This document shows positions 1 to 5,071 of a stretch of DNA of 5,071 nt, piece by piece (within the stretch, counting starts at the first letter, position 1; each line of letters opens with the position of its first letter). The notes under the pieces are model-generated. The model was not told where the DNA came from. It worked only from the letters and a program-made list of their open reading frames with translations, and did not search any database. Origin of the DNA: Alphaproteobacteria bacterium (GTDB lineage: Bacteria; Pseudomonadota; Alphaproteobacteria; CAAHEQ01; UBA3637). The translations under genes and the position numbers were made by a program. The DNA lies in contig JAFZGR010000030.1 in assembly GCA_017555325.1 (NCBI GenBank), positions 1 to 5,071 of the forward strand, given 5' to 3'.

Positions 1-491
1 AACTACATCGACTATTAGAAATTTACCCAGAAATGATGATTGGTGAAATTGGATTAGATGGCACACATCCCAATCTGGAACAACAGGCAAATATTTTTGA
101 AATATGCTTAAAAATAGCATATAAATATAAGCGTCCAGTACATATTCATGGGCACAAGGCATGGTCAAACATTTTACACTTTTTAAAATGCTATCCGAAT
201 ACAGTTTGTATTCTTCATCGCTTCGGGGGAAATGATGCATTGGTTAGGCAATTTTTGAAATTTCCACATGTCTATTTTTCTGTTATGCAAGCCAAACCTG
301 TTCGTTACATACCGGATAATCGTCTTTTTGTAGAAAGTGATGCGCCGGACGGATTAAATTTTAGTGAAAAAATTATTGACTTCATTCAACAAAATCAAAT
401 TAACCCAAATATTCTTTATCAAAATTTAATACAATTTTCAGAATTATTTCCGGCACTAAAACCATATATCAATAAGGGGAATAACTTATGA
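1..491 (+). CDS. TatD-family metal-dependent hydrolase, C-terminal part (gene enters from the left edge)
   Basis: The frame is open from base 3, before the first ATG at 33: the codons ahead of it read LHRLLEIYPE and run straight into the TatD signature MMIGEIGLDG. The gene therefore starts left of the window, and the Met at 33 is internal. Counting from that Met, likely metal ligands of the TIM-barrel amidohydrolase fold are visible: Glu5 in GEIGLD, His39 in VHIHGH, His62 in LHRFGG and Asp103 in ESDAPD. The N-terminal HxH pair would lie off the edge. TatD proteins are usually DNases or 3'-5' exonucleases acting in the cytoplasm, but substrates vary and none can be assigned here. The tail after ESDAPD is only about 47 residues and lacks the Arg-Asn-x-Pro segment common in canonical TatD. 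The HGHKAW and LHRFGG spacing looks like a short, divergent TatD subgroup. The stop overlaps the tcdA start by an ATGA, so the two are probably cotranscribed and translationally coupled. The family call is firm; the function is open. Confidence 0.85.
   Translation, partial: LHRLLEIYPEMMIGEIGLDGTHPNLEQQANIFEICLKIAYKYKRPVHIHGHKAWSNILHFLKCYPNTVCILHRFGGNDALVRQFLKFPHVYFSVMQAKPVRYIPDNRLFVESDAPDGLNFSEKIIDFIQQNQINPNILYQNLIQFSELFPALKPYINKGNNL
474..480 (+). promoter_or_regulatory. Shine-Dalgarno site for tcdA
   Basis: AAGGGGA lies 7 bases before the ATG at 488, inside the last codons of the TatD-like gene. It is the best purine-rich site for any start in the + strand row and supports the ATG at 488, which sits in an ATGA overlap with the upstream stop. 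Confidence 0.7.
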
Positions 492-1276
492 CAAATAATC
501 CCATTCAAAAAAAAGACTCGATTAACATTTCAGAAATACAACAACGAACTTGCCTGATGCTAGGACATTCCGGAATAGAAAAACTGCAACGAGCTCACAT
601 ATTGATTGTTGGATGTGGTGCAGTTGGTGGTATGGCTGCCGAAGCTCTTGCTCGTACAGGTATCGGAAAAATAACACTGGTGGATTTTGACACAATTAGT
701 CCCAGTAATTTAAATCGACAGATTTTTGCAACAATAAACGTTATTAACCGACCTAAAACAACTGTCGCAAAAGAGCGTTTATTAAGCATCAATTCACATT
801 TGACAGTTATTGAAAAACAAATATTACTTAACGGGGAAAACATCACATCCTTATTTGATGAATCATTTGATTTTGTTATTGATGCCATTGATTCACTGAA
901 TCCGAAGACATTACTTATTGAAGAATTGGTTAATCGAAAAATTCCTTTTATTTCTTCAATGGGGGCCGCCTTAAAAACAGATATATCCCGTTTAAAAGTG
1001 TCTAGTATGAAAAAAACAATTCAATGTCCATTAGCGGCATTTGTTCGCAAAAGACTTCGCCGAAGACAAATTGATTTATCTTTTCCCGTTGTTTGGTCTG
1101 ACGAATGTGTATCGGACAAAACACACTTGGGAGAAATTGAAATCAGCGGACAATCCGAACGACATACAATGGGTTCATTAATGACAATTACTGGCACAGT
1201 CGGTTTAATGTGTGCGCATGAAGCGATTTTATTTTTAACACAAAGCAAGCAGAGTTTTTACTATGGATATTTTTGA
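488..1276 (+). CDS. tcdA: tRNA threonylcarbamoyladenosine dehydratase TcdA (CsdL), ThiF/E1-like
   Basis: This is a 262-residue ThiF/MoeB/E1-superfamily enzyme, close in length to E. coli TcdA (about 268). By family knowledge TcdA uses ATP to convert t6A at position 37 of ANN-decoding tRNAs to the cyclic form ct6A. Visible features in order: the nucleotide-binding glycine loop GCGAVGG (42-48); the segment AAEALARTGIGKITLVDFD (50-68) with Asp66/Asp68; SNLNRQ (73-78) with the adenylation-site Arg77; conserved Lys90; VIDAIDS (130-136); SSMGA (156-160); and the TcdA-type KTIQCPLAAFVRKRL (176-190). That last block and ARTGIG separate it from ThiF and MoeB. The zinc-ribbon CxxC pairs of MoeB/ThiF are absent, as in TcdA. 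Cys234 of the E. coli protein has no obvious counterpart in the RHTMGS region (225-230), which I do not treat as disabling. The start is well supported by its ribosome site. The last 14 bases overlap the start of the helicase gene. Confidence 0.93.
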   Translation: MTNNPIQKKDSINISEIQQRTCLMLGHSGIEKLQRAHILIVGCGAVGGMAAEALARTGIGKITLVDFDTISPSNLNRQIFATINVINRPKTTVAKERLLSINSHLTVIEKQILLNGENITSLFDESFDFVIDAIDSLNPKTLLIEELVNRKIPFISSMGAALKTDISRLKVSSMKKTIQCPLAAFVRKRLRRRQIDLSFPVVWSDECVSDKTHLGEIEISGQSERHTMGSLMTITGTVGLMCAHEAILFLTQSKQSFYYGYF

Positions 1277-3695
1277 AATTGAAGACCCAAACGAAGTTGT
1301 TTTATCGGAAAAATCAGGTATTCCGCAACCGATAAACACAACCTGCTCCAATCCATTGGATATGGCTGTTGCCGAATTGGAAATGCGACAATATCGGGAT
1401 TCGATTATACCCCCCCCTGCCTTTTTAGAGGGATTAAATCCGGAACAACGACAAGCAGTCGAAAAAACAGAAGGTCCCTTATTGGTTTTATCTGGTGCGG
1501 GAACAGGCAAAACAAAAGTTTTAACAACCCGAATAGCCTATATTATACATCAACAAAAAGCCCGTCCTTGGCAGATATTAGCTGTTACATTTACAAACAA
1601 AGCATCTGCGGAAATGAAGTCTCGTTTAGAAAAAATGATTGGAGGCGATGCTTTTTCGGTTTGGTTAGGAACATTCCATGCAATCGGTATTAAAATTTTA
1701 AGAAAATACGGAGAACAAATTGGATTACAATCCAACTTTATCGTATTAAACAGTGATGATCAAGAACGCTTATTAAAACAATTAATGCAGGAAGTCGGTA
1801 TTGATATAAAAAAATATGCACCAACAACACTTTTGGAAATTATTCAACGGTGGAAAGACAAAGGTTTATTACCACATCAAATAACCGCACGGGAAAATTC
1901 TAGTTGGTGTAACGGAATGGCATTACAGTTCTATACCAAATATCAACAACGATTACAAAACCTGAATGCTGTTGATTTTGGGGACTTGTTATTATTACCA
2001 CTAGCTTTGTTTCAGGCACATCCGGATATTTTAGCGCATTATCAACAACAATTTCATTATATCTTAGTTGATGAGTATCAGGATACAAATGTCGCCCAAT
2101 ATATGTTGTTAAGATTGTTTGCAAAAGGACATCATAATATTTGTTGTGTCGGAGATGATGATCAATCCATTTATTCATGGCGTGGTGCAGAAGTTGAGAA
2201 TATTTTAACATTCCAAACAGTATTTCCCGAAGCAAAAATTATTCGTTTGGAACGAAATTATCGTTCAACAGGACATATTTTGGGAGCAGCCTCTGGATTG
2301 ATCGCTCATAATTCCGGTCGTTTGGGTAAAAATTTAAAACCGGCAGATGAACAAAACAATCAAGGAGAAAAAGTTCGGGTAAAAGGGTTCTGGAACGGAA
2401 TGCAAGAAGCTGAAAAAATTGTTGAAATGATAGAAAATTCTCAACGAAAAGGTGTTCCTCTGTCTGAAATGGCAATTTTAGTACGTGCAACATTTCAAAC
2501 TCGTTTGTTTGAAGAAATTTTAATGCGATACGGCGTTCCGTATAAAATCATCGGCGGATTTAAATTTTATGAACGAGAAGAAATTAAAGATGCCATTGCT
2601 TATTTACGGCTCATTTTAAATCCGCATGATGATTTGGCTTTTATGCGTATCATTAATAAGCCAAAGCGAGGAATCGGCACACAAGCAATGGATGTTCTAT
2701 CGGCAACGGCACAAGAAAAAAAATTAAGCTTGTTTGATGCAATTGGTTGGGCTCCTTTAAGACCACAAGTGCGTAAAACATTGGAAGCATTTATGAATTT
2801 AATTAAAAAGGAACAAGAAAAAATTCAAACACACAACCCATCCGAAATTGCCCGTTCAATTTTAGAAGAATGCGGATATATTCAAATGTGGCGTTCCGAC
2901 AAATCACCAGAAGCAGAAGGCCGTATAGAAAACATTATGGAGCTTTATACCGTTTTAGATGATTTTGAAACAATTCAATCTTTTATTGAATATGCCACAT
3001 TAGTTACCGATTCAGATGAAGCAACAACCGACGAACAACTGATTGTAATGACTTTGCATGCGTCAAAAGGATTAGAATTCAGCGAAATTTATTTACCCGG
3101 ATGGGAAGAAGGATTATTTCCGCATCAAAAAGCCCTGGATGAAACAGGAGACGCCGGATTGGAAGAAGAACGTCGCTTAGCGTATGTCGGTATTACTCGT
3201 GCAAAGAGAAAAGTAACAATTTCTTTTGCGAATAATCGCCGAATGTACGGAAAATGGATTAATTCTTTACCCTGTCGTTTCATTCAAGAGTTACCGGAAA
3301 AGCATATTATATCAGATATTCCTCAAAACAAACCTACTTACGGATATGATGCTCCTCAACCTTGTTGGAATTCCGCATCATTTAATGAAACCTTTAAAAA
3401 GCCATTTGTACGAACAACATCAAACGAACCCGAAAATAAATTTGAAAAAAGTATTTTGGATTCGGGCAAATGGGGACGAGAAAATAAAGATTCCTATTTT
3501 GACATTACCCGAGAACCGATTAAAAAAGTTCAGTTTAAAACAACAGAAACAAACAAACGAATCGGAAAACGGGTCCGTCATGAAATATTCGGAAACGGAA
3601 CCGTTATTCATGTTGAGGGCGAACGCCTGGATGTTCGCTTTGATTCGGGCAAAGTTAAAAAGATTATGGCACGTTTTTTAGAAGAAATTGCTTAA
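1263..3695 (+). CDS. uvrD: UvrD/PcrA-type superfamily 1A 3'-5' DNA helicase
   Basis: An 810-residue protein with the complete SF1A helicase motif set: Q motif GLNPEQRQAV (57-66), Walker A GAGTGKT (78-84), Ia TFTNKAS (109-115), Ib GTFHAIG (136-142), II VDEYQDTN (269-276), III GDDDQSIYSWRGA (297-309), IV RLERNYRS (328-335), V VMTLHASKGLEF (595-606) and VI EEERRLAYVGITRAK (634-648). A polar, probably disordered linker (about 680-765) leads to a C-terminal Tudor-like module (about 767-809, IGKRVRHEIFGNGTV onward), which in PcrA/UvrD contacts RNA polymerase. Family roles are nucleotide excision repair, mismatch repair and clearing of transcription or replication conflicts. At 810 residues it is longer than E. 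coli UvrD (about 720), with an extra ~55 residues before the Q motif. The ATG at 1263 overlaps tcdA by 14 bases and has only a weak AGAG site 8 bases upstream; an internal ATG at 1362 is possible but has no better site. UvrD versus PcrA is a naming choice here. All motifs are intact, so I expect it to be functional. Confidence 0.96.
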   Translation: MDIFEIEDPNEVVLSEKSGIPQPINTTCSNPLDMAVAELEMRQYRDSIIPPPAFLEGLNPEQRQAVEKTEGPLLVLSGAGTGKTKVLTTRIAYIIHQQKARPWQILAVTFTNKASAEMKSRLEKMIGGDAFSVWLGTFHAIGIKILRKYGEQIGLQSNFIVLNSDDQERLLKQLMQEVGIDIKKYAPTTLLEIIQRWKDKGLLPHQITARENSSWCNGMALQFYTKYQQRLQNLNAVDFGDLLLLPLALFQAHPDILAHYQQQFHYILVDEYQDTNVAQYMLLRLFAKGHHNICCVGDDDQSIYSWRGAEVENILTFQTVFPEAKIIRLERNYRSTGHILGAASGLIAHNSGRLGKNLKPADEQNNQGEKVRVKGFWNGMQEAEKIVEMIENSQRKGVPLSEMAILVRATFQTRLFEEILMRYGVPYKIIGGFKFYEREEIKDAIAYLRLILNPHDDLAFMRIINKPKRGIGTQAMDVLSATAQEKKLSLFDAIGWAPLRPQVRKTLEAFMNLIKKEQEKIQTHNPSEIARSILEECGYIQMWRSDKSPEAEGRIENIMELYTVLDDFETIQSFIEYATLVTDSDEATTDEQLIVMTLHASKGLEFSEIYLPGWEEGLFPHQKALDETGDAGLEEERRLAYVGITRAKRKVTISFANNRRMYGKWINSLPCRFIQELPEKHIISDIPQNKPTYGYDAPQPCWNSASFNETFKKPFVRTTSNEPENKFEKSILDSGKWGRENKDSYFDITREPIKKVQFKTTETNKRIGKRVRHEIFGNGTVIHVEGERLDVRFDSGKVKKIMARFLEEIA
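1410..1417 (+). repeat. Homopolymeric C8 tract within uvrD
   Basis: Eight consecutive C residues encode part of the PPP run (residues 50-52) in the N-terminal extension, just before the Q motif. The surrounding sequence is AT-rich and otherwise has no comparable C run. A slip of one base would truncate the helicase early. The tract is seen directly; any slippage is conjecture. Confidence 0.75.
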
Positions 3696-4105
3696 CTTGA
3701 CTTACACAATGCAACTCCGTGATTGCTATTAATTGGTCCCGTTTGAACTTTTCCCGTATTAAGGTTAACACTATCTATCCTTTCAAGAAAAGTAAATGTT
3801 GAGGTCCAAACAATAACATTTTCAGATGAGATATACAAATTTGGACAATCAACAGATTTATCACATTTTGATTCATCACTGCAAATACATTCCTCCATTG
3901 AAACTAATTTCATCCCGACAGCATCACACCAAGCATTCGCACTCCACCAATTTAAATATCGTCGAGAACGACAATATGTTCCTGAACTATTTCCTGTTAC
4001 TTCTATACCATAACCGTTGGCACAAGTTGCTGCATTTGTATTAGCTGAATAGGTCAATGCAATAGTAAATATTAATCCTAAGATTATTAATTTTAATCGT
4101 TTCAT
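3692..4105 (-). CDS. Secreted Cys-rich small protein with C-type-lectin-like pattern
   Basis: A 137-residue protein with a classical Sec signal peptide: MKRLK, a hydrophobic core (about 7-19), then SANTNAAT with probable cleavage after Ala25 or Ala26. The mature part has eight cysteines (28, 45, 60, 73, 75, 81, 87, 134), an even number suited to disulfides in the periplasm or outside the cell. YCRSRRYLNWWSANAWCDAV (44-63) followed by GMKLVSMEE (64-72), a Cys/Asp cluster CICSDESKCDKSVDC (73-87), then VWTST (99-103), VNLNTGKV (113-120) and a final ALC (132-134) resembles the W..A..WC...G..L..M.E ... WTS ... C layout of C-type-lectin-like and DUF1566-type folds. That fold call is by pattern only, and no ligand can be named. 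The start is supported by a GGAG site. It is the second gene of a - strand row, 22 bp after the Cys/Trp-repeat ORF. Its stop overlaps the helicase stop. It may be a surface or envelope protein. Confidence 0.85.
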   Translation of the reverse strand: MKRLKLIILGLIFTIALTYSANTNAATCANGYGIEVTGNSSGTYCRSRRYLNWWSANAWCDAVGMKLVSMEECICSDESKCDKSVDCPNLYISSENVIVWTSTFTFLERIDSVNLNTGKVQTGPINSNHGVALCKSS

Positions 4106-4111
4106 TTTTTT

Positions 4112-4115
4112 CTCC
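4112..4115 (-). promoter_or_regulatory. Shine-Dalgarno site for the secreted Cys-rich gene
   Basis: On the - strand the sequence reads AAAAAGGAGAAAAAAATG, placing GGAG 6 bases before the start codon at 4105. It lies in the 22-base gap after the upstream gene's stop. It fixes the start of the signal-peptide ORF and indicates translation independent of the upstream ORF. Confidence 0.8.
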
Positions 4116-4127
4116 TTTTTCTTTAAT

Positions 4128-4835
4128 TTATTCTGATTTGGAACACATTGTATTTATTTCATCCAACAAAGAACATGCACCATAAACTTTTCCTTTTATA
4201 TTTGATGTAGCTAGGGTACAATTTTCATCTTCCCACTGTAAATAGCAATACATTTTAGGTGGACATTTTTTATCGGCTTTAAATGTTTTATTTATCTTAT
4301 CTGTTTCATCAATAATGGGAGATACATCAAATGTAGTCAATATTTGACATTTTCCATATAAGACACCAGTAGAATTTGATTCTGCCTTGGGTTCTGCATC
4401 ACCCTTTTGCCAAGATGACTTTGTCCAATGGATAACACAATATTCATTTTTTTCTTTACATCCTGTTTTTTTATAAATCAAACCTGTCCCCTCACTGTAT
4501 GTTTTTATTGGTGTAACATCATGTGTTGTCAGCATTTGACATTTGCCATATAATTGTCCTCGAAAAGCTGATGTTGCTTTAGGTTCTGAAGTATTTCTAT
4601 CCCATGAAGATTTTGTCCAATTTAACGCACAATACTGATTTTTGAGGACACATCCTTTCTGGGATTTCATTTGTCCGTCAGAACTAAACGTATAACTACA
4701 ATCTGTTCCATATTTTTCTACAACTTCCGATATACCCATATAATAACTGCAATCTGTTTTATCCATTTTGCGAATTAAATGTTGATAGATTAAATCAAGC
4801 TTTATCATATTTAATAGGTCATCATGATTTTTCAT
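4128..4835 (-). CDS. Cys/Trp-rich repeat protein, probably 5'-truncated; first ~24 codons antisense to truA
   Basis: The 235-codon frame is unrecognised by family. Its body has two clear copies of a module with a 64-residue period: GC(V/K)xKN(Q/E)YC...W TKSSW ... EPKA ... G(Q/V)LYGKCQ(M/I)LTT(H/F)DV(T/S)PI at residues 61-110 and 125-174. A divergent third copy (C191, YC196-197, W201, KVYGACSLL 216-224) follows. Cysteines recur at 62/69/99, 126/133/163 and 191/197/221, suggesting disulfide-stabilised extracytoplasmic domains. A short DCSY motif occurs twice ahead of the repeats (28-31 and 45-48). No signal peptide is seen at the Met encoded at 4835, unlike the partner gene downstream. None of the Met codons near the 5' end (4835, 4766, 4739) has a Shine-Dalgarno. 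Residues 1-24 are the antisense of conserved TruA sequence, so I think the native protein begins upstream of a rearrangement and only about 4128-4763 is its own sequence. Expression in the present form is doubtful. It heads the two-gene - strand row. Confidence 0.7.
   Translation of the reverse strand: MKNHDDLLNMIKLDLIYQHLIRKMDKTDCSYYMGISEVVEKYGTDCSYTFSSDGQMKSQKGCVLKNQYCALNWTKSSWDRNTSEPKATSAFRGQLYGKCQMLTTHDVTPIKTYSEGTGLIYKKTGCKEKNEYCVIHWTKSSWQKGDAEPKAESNSTGVLYGKCQILTTFDVSPIIDETDKINKTFKADKKCPPKMYCYLQWEDENCTLATSNIKGKVYGACSLLDEINTMCSKSE
4170..4268 (-). repeat. Cys/Trp module, divergent copy 3
   Basis: This encodes residues 190-222, with C191, YC at 196-197, W201, an extra C206 and GKVYGAC at 215-221. 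The order C, YC, W, G-x-x-YG-x-C is kept, but TKSSW and EPKA are lost and the copy is shorter. I infer a degenerate third unit. Confidence 0.6.
4314..4463 (-). repeat. Cys/Trp module, copy 2
   Basis: This encodes residues 125-174: GCKEKNEYCVIHWTKSSW, then EPKA, GVLYGKCQIL and FDVSPI. Similarity to copy 1 is visible at the DNA level too (for example the shared TTGTCCAAT and CCATATAA stretches on the + strand), so the duplication is fairly recent or conserved. Confidence 0.85.
4506..4655 (-). repeat. Cys/Trp module, copy 1
   Basis: This encodes residues 61-110 of the repeat protein: GCVLKNQYCALNWTKSSW, then EPKA, GQLYGKCQML and HDVTPI. It pairs with copy 2 exactly 192 bases downstream on the - strand, and the cysteines, TKSSW, EPKA and LYGKCQ are identical between the two. 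Confidence 0.85.
4755..4770. other. Probable rearrangement or assembly junction between the repeat gene and truA
   Basis: To the left, the - strand reads DCSYYM (4737-4754), echoing the DCSYTF motif 17 residues on, so it belongs to the repeat gene. To the right, the + strand reads CELNVDRLNQAL (from 4769), then YLIGHHDFSSFK, which is conserved TruA. Both genes lose their 5' part here and are joined head to head. The exact base cannot be fixed from one sequence. Confidence 0.6.
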
Positions 4836-5071
4836 CTTTTAAATCTGTTTGCGATAATCCTTATAATGATTGCATGATTTATTATGCAAAAGCAACAAAA
4901 GAAATCGTAAAAAGGCAAAATTTTATCTTTATAGACATTATAGGAAATAGATTTCTCTATAATATGATTCGAACAATAGTAGGTCAACTTCTTTTGATTG
5001 AAAGAAATAATCTAGACCCAAAGGTTATGGATGAAGTTTTGAAATCAAAAGATAGGGCAAAAGCAGGTCAA
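4763..5071 (+). pseudogene. truA: tRNA pseudouridine synthase A (TruA), C-terminal half; 5'-truncated fragment running off the right edge
   Basis: About 103 codons read in one uninterrupted frame (last codon 5069-5071) and match the TruA C-terminal half. In order they show CELNVDRLNQAL, YLIGHHDFSSFKSV (from 4808), NFIFIDIIGNRFLYNMIR (from 4919), TIVGQLLLIE, and SKDRAKAGQ at the edge, where TruA normally continues with a short TAP..GL.L tail. The enzyme makes pseudouridine at tRNA positions 38-40. The N-terminal half, including the GRTDxGVHA segment with the catalytic Asp, is absent: the sequence to the left is the oppositely oriented Cys/Trp-repeat gene, and the frame hits a TAA at 4685-4687. 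The only in-frame ATGs (4874 onward) would give fragments without an active site. The surviving part carries no frameshift, so truncation is either recent or an assembly artefact. Identification is firm; its status as a biological pseudogene is not. Confidence 0.8.

Noticed and set aside
1900..2493. Antisense open frames within uvrD (1900-2235 and 2239-2493)
   Set aside because: They lie wholly opposite helicase motifs II-IV, whose coding constraint explains them. No start signals or family resemblance were seen.
3226..3681. A second 151-codon + strand frame inside uvrD
   Set aside because: It overlaps the conserved uvrD C-terminal region in another frame, shows no recognisable domain and has no plausible ribosome site; it is a shadow frame.
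3685..3715. Possible bidirectional terminator at the convergent gene ends
   Set aside because: Only a four-base TTGC/GCAA pairing with a long loop and no T-run is present; it is not a credible terminator.
4170..4655. Regular repeats considered as a CRISPR array or noncoding tandem repeat
   Set aside because: The period of 192 bases is a multiple of three, the copies keep the reading frame, and conservation is at protein level; these are coding repeats.
4688..4762. The TruA frame stays open back to 4688 and contains TYNYNL, slightly like the Y-x-Y segment upstream in TruA
   Set aside because: The opposite strand here carries DCSYYM and DCSYTF, clearly part of the repeat gene, and the residues between do not follow TruA spacing. 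The open frame is probably chance, so I place the boundary near 4763.
4871..4888. Inverted repeat TGCAT / ATGCA that could be an operator or hairpin
   Set aside because: The arms are only five bases, in AT-rich DNA, and lie inside conserved TruA coding sequence. Chance is the better explanation.

Overview
The window is AT-rich, uses the standard bacterial stops (TGA ends two of the genes) and is densely packed with overlapping genes. It most resembles a chromosomal segment of a small-genome Gram-negative bacterium. My guess is a host- or gut-associated alphaproteobacterium, from the N-terminally extended UvrD/PcrA-type helicase and the small secreted Cys/Trp-rich proteins with classical signal peptides. 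That taxonomic guess is an impression, not a demonstration.

Left and centre (1-3695, + strand): three genes in one compact, translationally linked row. First comes the 3' part of a TatD-family metal-dependent hydrolase. Next is tcdA, the ThiF/E1-like enzyme that cyclises the t6A tRNA modification to ct6A; it overlaps the TatD-like gene by an ATGA. Last is a complete 810-residue UvrD/PcrA superfamily 1 DNA helicase, overlapping tcdA by 14 bases. These are housekeeping functions: nucleic-acid hydrolysis, tRNA modification and DNA repair. The overlaps imply cotranscription. The helicase stop codon overlaps the stop codon of a convergent gene in a shared TTAA, leaving no intergenic space.

Right (3692-4835, - strand): a two-gene row for extracytoplasmic proteins. 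The upstream member (4128-4835) is a Cys/Trp-rich protein with two 64-residue-period repeats plus a divergent third copy. The downstream member (3692-4105) is a 137-residue signal-peptide protein with eight mature cysteines and a C-type-lectin-like sequence pattern. The two genes are 22 bp apart, and the second has a clear Shine-Dalgarno.

Right edge (about 4763-5071, + strand): the C-terminal half of TruA (tRNA pseudouridine synthase I), read in one uninterrupted frame to the window end. Its N-terminal half, with the catalytic Asp, is not in the window. The conserved TruA sequence runs antisense through the first ~24 codons of the Cys/Trp-repeat ORF. The simplest reading is a breakpoint near 4755-4770, where two genes that have both lost their 5' ends are joined head to head. 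This could be an inversion or deletion, or a chimeric assembly. It is the most notable feature of the window. I found no RNA genes, CRISPR arrays, IS elements or complete mobile elements, and no stretch over 300 bases lacks a gene.
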